Shown: piece after piece, positions 35,307-43,937 of the stretch | Layout of the letters: each line of letters starts with the position of its first letter | How positions within the stretch are numbered: position 1 is the first letter of the stretch | Origin: Bacillota bacterium | GTDB lineage: Bacteria; Bacillota; Clostridia; Lachnospirales; Lachnospiraceae | Length of the DNA: 64,000 bases | Direction: 5' to 3' | Assembly (NCBI GenBank): GCA_023402845.1 | Contig: JAEYFP010000016.1 | Span: forward strand, 124,001 to 188,000 | The notes under the pieces: model-generated | What the model was told of the DNA's origin: nothing | Database searches by the model: none | What the model saw: only the letters and a program-made list of their open reading frames with translations | Made by a program: the position numbers and the translations under genes

Positions 35307-36277
35307 TCCAAAAGACGCAGAATTCTGAAATCACCTTTCACCTGCATCTCTCCGGACATAAATGCACGCTGGAAGCTCATTCTGCCTGATATAATATGGT
35401 TCATGACATCGGAATCCAACTTACATAAGACATCCGGATTTTCAAAATTACCATAAAAGCAGTTGAGCACACTTTCTTTAATATCAATCACAAGCGGTTT
35501 CTTGCGCTCCTTAATTAAAAATTTATAGCTTGCATTCACAGTTCCGTGCGGCGCAAAATTCTTTGCAAAGTCTGACACGAAAATTGTATTTTCATCCACG
35601 TTTTTTTGATCAAGCCTATCCTTGAAATAGCTTGTCAGCTCCTGAATGTCCTCCTTCTGCTGCTGCACATAAGCTTCGTCCGCCACATACTTTGAAAGCT
35701 GCTCTGTCTCCTGTGGGGTCAATGTGATATTATTCGTTACCTCAACCATCTGCTTAACCGCCTGATTGCTTGCGGGCAGGCTTGTCAGCTTTTGTGAAAT
35801 TGTGCGGTACAGATTTTCCGCTTTTTTTTCAATAATAGTTTGGTAGTCCTTATTCATTTCAAAGGACATCATATCATTTACATAACCGCACAGGCCGCTG
35901 CAGGGCAGACCGCCGAGAATTTCCCAAGCGACCGCAAGGCTTGTTTTTGCCTCTCGTTCCCCGGAGGTCGTCGACATAACAATCGGACTCATATACGTCG
36001 ACGCTATTTTCTCCTTATTGCCATACAGCCAGCAGGCATCCAGAAACTGAAGCAAATATCCGCCTATGCCAAACCACTCTACCGTAGTGGCAAGGACGAT
36101 TCCATCCGCATCGTTGATTGTAGCCGGAAGCGTTGTGATCGTATTTTTCAGCTCATACAGATTGAACCTCTCCACCTTAACATTCAGCTCTGTCAGCACC
36201 TCCTGCATCTTATTGATAACAGAAAGAGTCGGATCGTCTAAGATCCCCCTGCCTCCGTAGTAAATATTAATTTTCAT
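35276..36277 (-). CDS. Flavodoxin-fold reductase fused to SCP2-like domain
   Basis: A 333-residue protein. The N-terminal half (about 1-175) has an NADPH-dependent FMN reductase/flavodoxin fold: IYYGGRG start, ATTVEWFGIGGYLLQFLD, and a STTSGEREA phosphate-loop-like segment. The C-terminal part (about 230-330) resembles a sterol carrier protein 2 domain (KFLIKERKKPLVIDI, DVLCKLDSDVMNHIISGRMSFQRAFMSGEMQVKGDF). SCP2 folds bind lipid or acyl chains, so the fusion may act on a hydrophobic substrate; this is inference. It overlaps the rhomboid stop by 11 bases and has a GAGG site. Confidence 0.8.
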   Translation of the reverse strand: MKINIYYGGRGILDDPTLSVINKMQEVLTELNVKVERFNLYELKNTITTLPATINDADGIVLATTVEWFGIGGYLLQFLDACWLYGNKEKIASTYMSPIVMSTTSGEREAKTSLAVAWEILGGLPCSGLCGYVNDMMSFEMNKDYQTIIEKKAENLYRTISQKLTSLPASNQAVKQMVEVTNNITLTPQETEQLSKYVADEAYVQQQKEDIQELTSYFKDRLDQKNVDENTIFVSDFAKNFAPHGTVNASYKFLIKERKKPLVIDIKESVLNCFYGNFENPDVLCKLDSDVMNHIISGRMSFQRAFMSGEMQVKGDFRILRLLDQVFDFGSEE

Positions 36278-37364
36278 TTGTCCTCTTCCTCTCGTATAGA
36301 ATCACCGCCAACAGGAACCCGCCAAGCAGTCCGGCAATATGTGCGGCATTATCGATATTCTCGCCGGTTATTCCGGAATACAAAGCATAAAAAATCAACA
36401 GGCAGACTTTAAATGTTGTCATATCATCCAGACGCCCTTTATTGCGTATAACAACCCACAGAAGCGCGCCGATAATACCAAAAATAGCACCGGACGCACC
36501 TGCCGATACAATATTCCGATTAAACAAATAAGCAAATGTAAACGAACCCGCACTGCCAAGTAAGCCGCTGCCGATATAAACAATCAGATATTTGACTTTG
36601 CCTAGCGCACGCTCCACATTATCTCCCAGGAAGAAAAGTGCAACCATATTTCCTGCCAAATGCTGAATACCAAAATGCAGAAACATACAAGAAAAAAATC
36701 TATAATATTCATTATATTTCATCACATACGGTACATACATTGCCCCGTACTTTAACATAAATTCCAAATCGAATGTCGAGCCGGCAATGGACAAATATAT
36801 AAAAACAATAATATTGATAATAATCAGGGAAATATTTACCGGTGCATAATTCCTTTCAAAAATACCCTTTCGCCTTGAGAAAGGACCGGACCGCCATGAT
36901 TCGGCCTCTGTCTGTATCTCCCGCGAATACCTCCCATTTCCGTCGGCTTCCCCTGACGGTTCGCATGCGCTTTCAATAATACTGCGAAGTCCGTAAAAAT
37001 CGGCCGGTTGGTTTTCATATATAATAAGTCTGTTCAGGGTCATATCTACGATCCAGCAAAACTTATCGTCCAGCACAAATTTTCTTGCCTCCTGCGCTTC
37101 ATCAGTCAGGATAACTGTCAGCAGATGAACTGTCTCATAACCTCCGTTATGAAAAAAATCTCTTGCACGGCTGTTCACCAAAGCATACTGCTCCTTTGTA
37201 AGCAGCTCTGCCCCCCTGTAATCCATTACCTGAACTGCCTGAACGCTGCCTCTCATATAATTGGCATACAAAGTAATCTCAGGAACATTGGACGGTATTT
37301 TCCCATATGCACTTTTCATTAATAAATATTCCAGACGCTCTTTCACCGGTTTATACTCCTCCAT
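36267..37364 (-). CDS. Rhomboid intramembrane serine protease
   Basis: A 365-residue membrane protease. A soluble N-terminal domain of about 165 residues precedes six or seven TM helices. The catalytic Ser lies in GASGAIFG and the His in AAHIAGLLGG; the fold motif GNMVALFFLGDNVE is also present, so the enzyme should be active. The N-terminal domain contains no recognised motif. The gene lies 28 bases downstream of the FHA gene at the end of the Tad locus, and overlaps the flavodoxin/SCP2 gene. Substrates are unknown; Tad pseudopilins are plausible given context. Confidence 0.92.
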   Translation of the reverse strand: MEEYKPVKERLEYLLMKSAYGKIPSNVPEITLYANYMRGSVQAVQVMDYRGAELLTKEQYALVNSRARDFFHNGGYETVHLLTVILTDEAQEARKFVLDDKFCWIVDMTLNRLIIYENQPADFYGLRSIIESACEPSGEADGNGRYSREIQTEAESWRSGPFSRRKGIFERNYAPVNISLIIINIIVFIYLSIAGSTFDLEFMLKYGAMYVPYVMKYNEYYRFFSCMFLHFGIQHLAGNMVALFFLGDNVERALGKVKYLIVYIGSGLLGSAGSFTFAYLFNRNIVSAGASGAIFGIIGALLWVVIRNKGRLDDMTTFKVCLLIFYALYSGITGENIDNAAHIAGLLGGFLLAVILYERKRTNEN

Positions 37365-37392
37365 AAAAGGGTATCATTTCCGCAAAAAAGTG

Positions 37393-38784
37393 TCAACGAA
37401 AATAAAATAGTTCCCCGGCAAAAGAAACCTCATCATTATAAGCAAGAATCGTACTTTCATTTGCATTCAAGCGAATTCCGTTTTTGCTTGTCCCGTTTGT
37501 CGAATTCAGATCCATTAAATAATAATTATCCCGTTCAAAATAGATTTTAGCATGCATTCTGCTGATTGCCGGATTTGTCAGTACGCCATCTGCCACCGAC
37601 TTTTTCTTTCCTATAATAAATGGTGTTTTATACAATCTGAATTCGGTAATTTCTTCATTTTCAAAATTTACAAGCCGGTGTACCGGCTCCGTCTCCTGTA
37701 CGAGATCTTCCGTCTCTCCGCAAAAGCACTTTTCCGCTGATGCCTCCTCCCTTTCTCCATTGATTTTTTGTACCTCCCTTACCCTCCTTCTCTGTTTGCG
37801 ATCGAGTGCCCGTCTTATTTTCTGCTGCCTGCCAAACAGCAGAATTGCTAGAAAAAGCGTAACTGCGCCTGTTGCCGCAATTAGGACTGTCAATGTTTCA
37901 TAAGGAAGAACCGCCATGACCGGCACCGGCTCATAGATATGCAAGTATAACACAAAACCGGTCAGCAGCAGCAAGACCGAAGCGCTTATCAGAAAAATCC
38001 TTTTTTCTGTTTTACTGTCCTGCGCGTCCTCAGAGATTTCACAGTAATCGTTTCCGCATTCTGCCTTATTTTTCCCCGACTCCTGTGCTTCTTCTTTCAT
38101 CACTGTCCCATGCTCTGTCGTTATGTCTGTTGATACTCCATATTCCTTTCTTCCGTCTGCAGAGGCCTCATCCCCGAATGTTCTCAGGATCAGCTCTTCT
38201 TGTTTAATCGATTCATAATCAGCTGTTCTATTCATTTTCTGTACCGGCTTTTTTACAAATAGGCGGTGCAAATCGTAGTCCCCGCTGATAATCTGTTTGT
38301 AGAAGGAATATGCCAGTACAACCGCCTTCTCATCCGTATGATCTGTCTTCTGCAGAAGAAATTCTGCAAATTTCTGAAATGACTGATGGATGTCTACATG
38401 ATAAAGCGGATAAAAGCAAAGAAAGGCCTGTTTTGTTTCAATATCCGCATAAATATATTCCGGAAGAAGAATAATATTTTCTTCATTGAGTAAATAATCG
38501 GAAACAGCCTCAAAGCCTTTCATTAATCCGAGAAGGATACTTTTCATATCGGAACAGCCGATATCCTGCTCCTCATAAAGACGTTTCAGACTTTGTCTGG
38601 ATGTAATATCATAAGCAAATTGCTCTTTTCCATCCACATATCTGACCATGCACCTCAGAAAACCCGGAATATTATTTTCCTGCAGCATTCGGATTTCAAA
38701 TTCGTTTTTATCCGCTGTCTGATGCTCTTCTTCCAGTATCAGATAATTTCCGTTTAATTTCCGTTCATAAGCTTCCCTGAACAA
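37393..38784 (-). CDS. DUF6382/FHA-domain membrane protein of the Tad locus
   Basis: A 463-residue protein from TTG 38784, seven bases after AGGGGA; an in-frame ATG at 38850 lacks a site and would overlap tadE by 97 bases. The N-terminal region (about 1-180, AYERKLNGNYLILEEE) matches the DUF6382-type domain that often accompanies FHA proteins. Two TM helices follow (about 260-280 and 295-315), and a C-terminal FHA domain (about 375-460; FIIGKK, ISRMHAKI, DLNSTNGT) would bind phosphothreonine peptides. It is the penultimate Tad-locus gene and may link Ser/Thr kinase signalling to pilus assembly. No kinase gene is in the window. Confidence 0.85.
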   Translation of the reverse strand: MFREAYERKLNGNYLILEEEHQTADKNEFEIRMLQENNIPGFLRCMVRYVDGKEQFAYDITSRQSLKRLYEEQDIGCSDMKSILLGLMKGFEAVSDYLLNEENIILLPEYIYADIETKQAFLCFYPLYHVDIHQSFQKFAEFLLQKTDHTDEKAVVLAYSFYKQIISGDYDLHRLFVKKPVQKMNRTADYESIKQEELILRTFGDEASADGRKEYGVSTDITTEHGTVMKEEAQESGKNKAECGNDYCEISEDAQDSKTEKRIFLISASVLLLLTGFVLYLHIYEPVPVMAVLPYETLTVLIAATGAVTLFLAILLFGRQQKIRRALDRKQRRRVREVQKINGEREEASAEKCFCGETEDLVQETEPVHRLVNFENEEITEFRLYKTPFIIGKKKSVADGVLTNPAISRMHAKIYFERDNYYLMDLNSTNGTSKNGIRLNANESTILAYNDEVSFAGELFYFR

Positions 38785-39239
38785 TATCCGTTCCCCTGCT
38801 TTCTTTGTGATCGTATAAAAACAGGCTCCTCTATCCGTTTTGCGCAGCATTCGGCAGAAAACGCAAATGGCTGTTCTCCCATCAATAATACAAGCAGGCC
38901 CTCCTTTATCTGCATGCTGCCGCTTCCCGACACGCGCACCTCCTGTTTTGTCACCTCAATCTGCTGTTTCAGCTCCCAGCTTCCAAGCAGTCTGTCCGGA
39001 AGCACCTCATTAAACGCCTCACGTGCGGCTCCTTCCATATGTTCCGGCTCCTTCTCCTGACTTCCCCGCAGTGCTCCGGCGTAACACGCTTTTTCAATCA
39101 TGCACCTGTCATGCATATAAGCTGCCAAGAAAAAAATAAATAAAATTATACCGATTAATAATGGCATTAAAAGTGCCAGCTCCATCGTAAAGCTCCCTTT
39201 CAGATACCACGACTTACCTTTTTCGTCCGCAATCCTCAT
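38754..39239 (-). CDS. TadE-like minor pseudopilin
   Basis: A 161-residue pseudopilin. The N-terminal segment GSFTMELALLMPLLIGIILF is a type IVb prepilin-like helix with a Gly just before the processing region and the conserved Glu. The mature part is a small extracytoplasmic domain. It lies in the Tad locus 75 bases after the prepilin peptidase gene and overlaps the FHA gene. TadE-like proteins are needed for Flp pilus biogenesis. The adjacent prepilin peptidase is the likely processing enzyme. Confidence 0.82.
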   Translation of the reverse strand: MRIADEKGKSWYLKGSFTMELALLMPLLIGIILFIFFLAAYMHDRCMIEKACYAGALRGSQEKEPEHMEGAAREAFNEVLPDRLLGSWELKQQIEVTKQEVRVSGSGSMQIKEGLLVLLMGEQPFAFSAECCAKRIEEPVFIRSQRKQGNGYCSGKLMNGN

Positions 39240-39313
39240 ATTCTTATTCTGCCTCCTCTTTTACTTCTCATAATTCCATTTATTTTTCATTTTTTAACCT
39301 ATTTATGCCTGAA

Positions 39314-39835
39314 TTATAAAGGAACGCTCCATTTGGCAGCCGGAATAATGAAAAAGAGGAGGATATCTGACAAAAATAAAAACGGTACAAATGGAATCGT
39401 GGTTTTTTTTTCTTTCTGTCTGACAAGGAGGAGAAATGCCGCGCAGACGGCAGACAAAAGCAGGCCGCCCAGAAGAAGCAGATTATTCTCTCTGCCAAGC
39501 ATCAGTCCTGTGAGCATTATGAGATAGGCATCCCCCTCACCGACGGCACCCTTCATCAGCTTGCTGCAAAGCAAGAGCACAATACCCGGCAGCAAACCCC
39601 CGATTATGCTGTCCATTGACAATCGACAACAAAGATTTCTTTCCAGCCAGATTGCCGCTTTATCTGCTGAGAGCCATGACAAGCCAAACAATTTTCCTAA
39701 CTGCGGCAGCCTCACAAGAGCGATCCACAAAAGGGTAATTGAAAGAAAAAACAGCAGTACCCTCATTGAAATTATTCTCTTTTTCAGATCCGTATAGCTG
39801 CTTATTCCAAGTAGAAGAAATACGAGTATTTTCAC
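39314..39835 (-). CDS. Type IV prepilin peptidase (TadV/CpaA)
   Basis: A 173-residue A24A aspartic peptidase with about six TM helices and no N-terminal methylase domain, as in TadV/CpaA. The two catalytic aspartates are in SYTDLKKR (near residue 17) and GEGDAYL (GxGD motif near residue 100). It should process the Flp pilin and TadE-like pseudopilins made by its neighbours. It lies 29 bases downstream of the second TadE-like gene. Confidence 0.88.
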   Translation of the reverse strand: MKILVFLLLGISSYTDLKKRIISMRVLLFFLSITLLWIALVRLPQLGKLFGLSWLSADKAAIWLERNLCCRLSMDSIIGGLLPGIVLLLCSKLMKGAVGEGDAYLIMLTGLMLGRENNLLLLGGLLLSAVCAAFLLLVRQKEKKTTIPFVPFLFLSDILLFFIIPAAKWSVPL

Positions 39836-39864
39836 CTTTTCCCTCCTTTATGATTACTATTAGC

Positions 39865-40614
39865 CTACCATCCGCATCTCAAGCAGGGTCTTCGATTTCC
39901 GGCTTCGGATAACGGAATTGCAGTCACGGTCCGTTTCAATCCGCCGCAGGAAAGACTGTTATGGTATTTTACCCCATCCTTTGTAATATACAACAGTTCA
40001 TTTCCGATACTGCTGTGACAGACTTCACAGCTATGATATTTTCCGCCCGAATTATTTCTCAGGTTCTCAATTTCCTTAGGGGAAGTCTCATGAATGCTTA
40101 AACGAATATGACTGCATTCCCGGTCACGGTGATAAACCTCGCTGTCTTCTGTAATATAGACATATTCCTCTTTATCATTTTGCACCCTGCCGTCGAGTCC
40201 CTTTTCATAGCCGATCCATGTATGCATGAGACAGCTTTGGGAAAATTGATAATCAAATAGATCAAGTACGTCGTATGGCAGCACGGCTTTATAGTCGATT
40301 GCAAGCTTGATAAATTCTCTGTCCGACAGATCCGTTTTCGTAAAATCAAGTCCTTCCGCCCCATCTTTAATCGGCGCCCCCCTTAGCCGGGATATCCCGA
40401 TTTCTTCTATGAAGGCTTTCTGTATGGCTGTCTCATCAGTTTCCCATTTGACATATGCCTGCTGTGCCAAATATTTTGTTTGCTGATGCAGCACCTCCTG
40501 TACACGTACTGAAAAAAGCAGCAGACTTAACAGTGACAATAAAGAGAGCATAGCAAATAGAAACAAAGGCAGTACAAGCGCCGCCTCGATCGTCAGGCTG
40601 CCCGCAGGCTTCAT
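39865..40614 (-). CDS. TadE-like pseudopilin with two Cys-rich Ada-like motifs
   Basis: A 249-residue protein. ATG 40614 is preferred because MKPAGSLTIEAALVLPLFLF gives a compact class III leader; the longer ORF to 40716 adds 34 residues and neither start has a good ribosome site. After the pilin-like helix comes a domain of about 100 residues and then two tandem units of about 50 residues: VYITEDSEVYHRDREC ... CEVC and LYITKDGVKYHNSLSC ... CLRC. This YH-x4-C ... C-x2-C pattern resembles Ada-type zinc-binding domains and recurs in the MBL protein at 46844. The domains should be extracytoplasmic; a metal-binding or disulfide role is inferred. Confidence 0.78.
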   Translation of the reverse strand: MKPAGSLTIEAALVLPLFLFAMLSLLSLLSLLLFSVRVQEVLHQQTKYLAQQAYVKWETDETAIQKAFIEEIGISRLRGAPIKDGAEGLDFTKTDLSDREFIKLAIDYKAVLPYDVLDLFDYQFSQSCLMHTWIGYEKGLDGRVQNDKEEYVYITEDSEVYHRDRECSHIRLSIHETSPKEIENLRNNSGGKYHSCEVCHSSIGNELLYITKDGVKYHNSLSCGGLKRTVTAIPLSEAGNRRPCLRCGW

Positions 40615-40764
40615 AATGACAGATAATAACACTCTCTTTCTGTTGCTTTGATCATGAAAAGGTTTATGTCCGCATATCCGGAGAGATATTTTTTTATTTT
40701 CCCAGAAAGAGAGCATAATTATCTACCACTCCAATTTCTTTTTTTAGTTTTAATAATGATTGCT

Positions 40765-42201
40765 TTATTGTAATTCATATCCGAATTCGCGCCTGCTTTG
40801 ATAACGGTATCCATACCTGCTCTCAAAAAGGACTTCCGCATCCAGGTATTCAACACATCCATCAATCCGAAACGATTCATTTTTTGACTGCCGAATATTT
40901 ATTTCCACAAGATCCATGCATCGCACTATTTTTTGATCCGCATCTGCCCCTCGCAAAAAAACTCCCAGGTATTCCTCATATGAAAGGCCGTTTCCGTCCC
41001 TTCTCCCCATGTACTCGCACAATTCCGACAGTTCCTCTAACGGAAGAATCCAATCTTTGCCCTGTTTTTTTACCATGACTTTTCCTCCAGACAACAGGCG
41101 GCTGACTTCTATTGCTGATTCTGCATATGCCCATGCATAAATGATAGAATCCCGGACGGCCTCCGTAAGATCCCGAAGCTCAAATGCACCGACAAGCTGT
41201 TTGGATATTTTTTCTGCCTTTTCATATTTCCCTTTGTCAGACAGCAGGCAGCTTAAATTTTCACTTTCTCTGAGCTGAAGCAGTTCCTGCACCGCCTGTT
41301 CCAGATTTTCCCTGTCCCCCGGATTTCCATACAATATATATTCCAGTTCACAGTACAGGACACGGTTTTCATATGCATCCGTATAGTCCGCACACTTTTG
41401 CAGTAAATATTCGTCAAATAAAGGTTCTGCTTCTTCTGCTTCCTGAGGCTTATTTGGCAGGCTCCCACTCTGCAGGCTCCTCGTAGACGGTACCTCCTGA
41501 TATGGGAGTGCGGAAAGCACAGCGATTTTTTCCCCCGCTACAAGCTCTAAAATATTTCCATCACTGTATTTTTTGATCTTATCCGCAGGGCTGTAAAAGG
41601 ATTTTCCATATTCGTCGATCCGGCTTTGGATGATATCCCATTCACCATGGAAGTCTCTCTTTTTTATTTGTGCCGCCTCGTCTGAGGCCTGCTCTGTCAC
41701 CGCCCAATGCGAGCAGTCTCCATAATTTTTTAAGTACCGCACCGCTTGGTTGCGAAATACATGTCCGTTGAAATCGCTTGCAAGAAGATATCTTTTCGCT
41801 GTTGCCGTCTCAACTGACAGCTTGAACCAGTCTCCCTCCCGCAGCCCGGCTCTTCCCCTTTTTCCGCTGCTCCCTCTGCCGGCGCCGCTTTCTTTTCCGG
41901 ACTCTTCATCCTTGCCCGCATCTTGACTTAGATTTTCCTCCAGATACTCTTCCAGATGCTTCAGCACATTATCCGCATTACCAACAGTTTTATTATAGGA
42001 GGAATCTATATAAAGCAGATCATAACGCTCAAACAACCCCTGATGATATTCTCCAAAGCAGGAATGAAGTCCTATATCCATCAGTATTTCTATTTGCAGC
42101 CGCATTGCCTGTGTCCGTGCACTCTCAATAATGATGCAAAGCAGTGCACAGACTCCGGATAGCAGCAATGACAGGAAAATCGTAATTTCTCCCCTTTTCA
42201 T
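40765..42201 (-). CDS. DUF5702-like Tad-locus membrane protein
   Basis: A 478-residue protein. ATG 42201 is used, 13 bases after the flp stop, because MKRGEITIFLSLLLSGV is the expected pilin-like N-terminus. The first 28 residues form a pseudopilin-like TM helix with a Glu (E4) in it. The rest is a long helical extracytoplasmic domain with coiled-coil-like segments and a Gly/Ser/Arg-rich loop near residues 105-125. Proteins of this kind (DUF5702) accompany Tad loci of Clostridia and are likely large pseudopilins or tip adhesins. No enzymatic motif is seen. Confidence 0.78.
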   Translation of the reverse strand: MKRGEITIFLSLLLSGVCALLCIIIESARTQAMRLQIEILMDIGLHSCFGEYHQGLFERYDLLYIDSSYNKTVGNADNVLKHLEEYLEENLSQDAGKDEESGKESGAGRGSSGKRGRAGLREGDWFKLSVETATAKRYLLASDFNGHVFRNQAVRYLKNYGDCSHWAVTEQASDEAAQIKKRDFHGEWDIIQSRIDEYGKSFYSPADKIKKYSDGNILELVAGEKIAVLSALPYQEVPSTRSLQSGSLPNKPQEAEEAEPLFDEYLLQKCADYTDAYENRVLYCELEYILYGNPGDRENLEQAVQELLQLRESENLSCLLSDKGKYEKAEKISKQLVGAFELRDLTEAVRDSIIYAWAYAESAIEVSRLLSGGKVMVKKQGKDWILPLEELSELCEYMGRRDGNGLSYEEYLGVFLRGADADQKIVRCMDLVEINIRQSKNESFRIDGCVEYLDAEVLFESRYGYRYQSRREFGYELQ

Positions 42202-42214
42202 ATATTCACATTTT

Positions 42215-42385
42215 CTACACGGCCGCACTGTCACTGACAATTCTCTCAAAAATACCGTTGATTAATGTTGTCAGCTGATCTCTGAATATAATGACAAGTC
42301 CTATCAGAACCACCAATACCAAGATCAGCTCCACAACGCCTGCCGCTGATTCTTCTTTTATAAATCTATTAATAATTGCTTTCAT
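42215..42385 (-). CDS. flp: Flp-type major pilin
   Basis: A 56-residue prepilin. From ATG 42385 (AGGAAG six bases upstream) a short basic leader is followed by EESAAGVVELILVLVVLIGLVIIF, the hydrophobic assembly helix with the conserved Glu5-like residue, and a small C-terminal part. The cleavage is probably before SAAGVVE or after Gly. The size and pattern match Flp pilins polymerised by the Tad machinery. It lies between tadC and the DUF5702 gene. Confidence 0.85.
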   Translation of the reverse strand: MKAIINRFIKEESAAGVVELILVLVVLIGLVIIFRDQLTTLINGIFERIVSDSAAV

Positions 42386-42468
42386 TTGCTTCTTCCTTTC
42401 ATGTTTATTCATTCAGTACCTATTAATCCTGTCAAACTGTATCTTCGAATGAGGCCTTTGATAATCTA

Positions 42469-43893
42469 CTACATTCGAAAAACTGAGAATGCCGGAACCA
42501 CAATAACAAAAAGTATTACAAACAGCATCAGGAACATTGGCAGCAGCAGCTTTGTTCCCGCCTCTTCACCTCGAATTCTCGCCCGGTTTTTTCTGTCCAG
42601 AAACGCTTCCTGTGCTTCCTTTTCCAGAAGCGCACCCATATTTTCTCTTCCCCTTTGCAATGTCTGCTCAATCAAATTGATAAACAGTCTGTATCTTGGC
42701 AGCTGACAGCGGGATGCAAAGCCTTCATAGGCCGTAATTTCCCCGACACCGTCTTCCATGATCGCATTTGCCGCAATCATTTCTTCATATACAAAATGGC
42801 GGCTCCCATTTCTTTTAAGTCCTTCCTGATAATCGGTGCAAATTTTCAGCCAGACCTTTCTGGTCGTCATCCCGGCGCCGTAATAAAGTGCATACTTATT
42901 CACGATCTGGGGATAATCTCTGATCATTTCTGCGTTTCTTTTTTCTAGTCTTTCATGAATTTCCTTTCCCTTTCCAATGTAGACTGCCGCCCCTGCGACA
43001 AGACTGAGCAAAAGAAAGCTAATACTGTCAAGTCGGTGTACCTCATTAAAACTGACTTGCATATCACCGATTTGTTTGGGCAGGCTTTGGTACTCCTCCT
43101 CCTTTGTCTTCTCGTCTTCCTCGGTAATGGCAGCCCGCAGCCGATCCAGACGTTGCTCTCTGGCATTCCTTTCCTTTGGATATGCCCGTACAAAAATAGG
43201 AATCTCATACGTAAACTCCTCGTAAGACAGCTCAGCCGTCAGCCCAACGAGGATGCCATCCTCTGCATCCGGAGTTTCCTCCAGCTTTTCCTGATCCAGC
43301 CTTCCGCTTTTGGAAAGCAGAAGCGGATGGTCGGATTTCCATCGGATTTGAAACGGATACCCGTCTAAGAAGGTAACAAGTTTCAAGCTTTCGGTTACTC
43401 TGTCGGGGGAAGCATGTTCGCCCATAATTTCTCTGACCAAATCATTTTCCGCTTTTTCTGCCAACTGCCTGACTTGCTCCTGTGTATATTTTTGTTCTGC
43501 AACAGTAAGCTTTATTTTTTCCCGCCATGTATTCGCTTCTCCCGATGCCCAGAGCCATAAATATTTTTCCCCCTCTCCGTATGCATTCCTCTCGATTCGG
43601 ATGCCCTTCTCCAGTACCGGCAGCTGCAGCCTGGATAATTCGTAAAAAAATGCCGTCAAGCAGCCGATGCATAAAATCAGCAGACATAACTTCAGCCGCA
43701 TTGCGCAAAACTCCCTGCTTTTCTTACTGGATTCCCCCCGCGGATATAACTTATTCATTGTCTGAAAAAGCTGTTTCGGCAGGATGCGTTCGATCAGCCG
43801 CTCCTTTTTTATTTGATTACCGTATTGTAAATACAGCAGGGCCATTACACTGCTTCCCGCCAAAAGCACATAAATCACCAGCATCTTTACCAT
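42469..43893 (-). CDS. tadC: TadC-like inner-membrane platform protein with large insert
   Basis: A 474-residue membrane protein. Its C-terminal 200 residues contain a T2SSF-type helical domain (EMIRDYPQIVNKYALYYGAGM, EMIAANAIMEDGVGEITAYEGFASRCQLPRY) and ends in two TM helices. The N-terminal half has TM helices at about 5-22 and 65-85 and then a roughly 190-residue soluble insertion, probably extracytoplasmic, that canonical TadC (about 300 residues) lacks. Together with TadB it would form the platform for Flp assembly. The insert architecture recurs in Clostridia Tad loci as far as I recall. Confidence 0.8.
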   Translation of the reverse strand: MVKMLVIYVLLAGSSVMALLYLQYGNQIKKERLIERILPKQLFQTMNKLYPRGESSKKSREFCAMRLKLCLLILCIGCLTAFFYELSRLQLPVLEKGIRIERNAYGEGEKYLWLWASGEANTWREKIKLTVAEQKYTQEQVRQLAEKAENDLVREIMGEHASPDRVTESLKLVTFLDGYPFQIRWKSDHPLLLSKSGRLDQEKLEETPDAEDGILVGLTAELSYEEFTYEIPIFVRAYPKERNAREQRLDRLRAAITEEDEKTKEEEYQSLPKQIGDMQVSFNEVHRLDSISFLLLSLVAGAAVYIGKGKEIHERLEKRNAEMIRDYPQIVNKYALYYGAGMTTRKVWLKICTDYQEGLKRNGSRHFVYEEMIAANAIMEDGVGEITAYEGFASRCQLPRYRLFINLIEQTLQRGRENMGALLEKEAQEAFLDRKNRARIRGEEAGTKLLLPMFLMLFVILFVIVVPAFSVFRM

Positions 43894-43937
43894 CCTCCTT
43901 CTGTTAATTGTTTTTATATAATTTTCCTTCGATCAGA

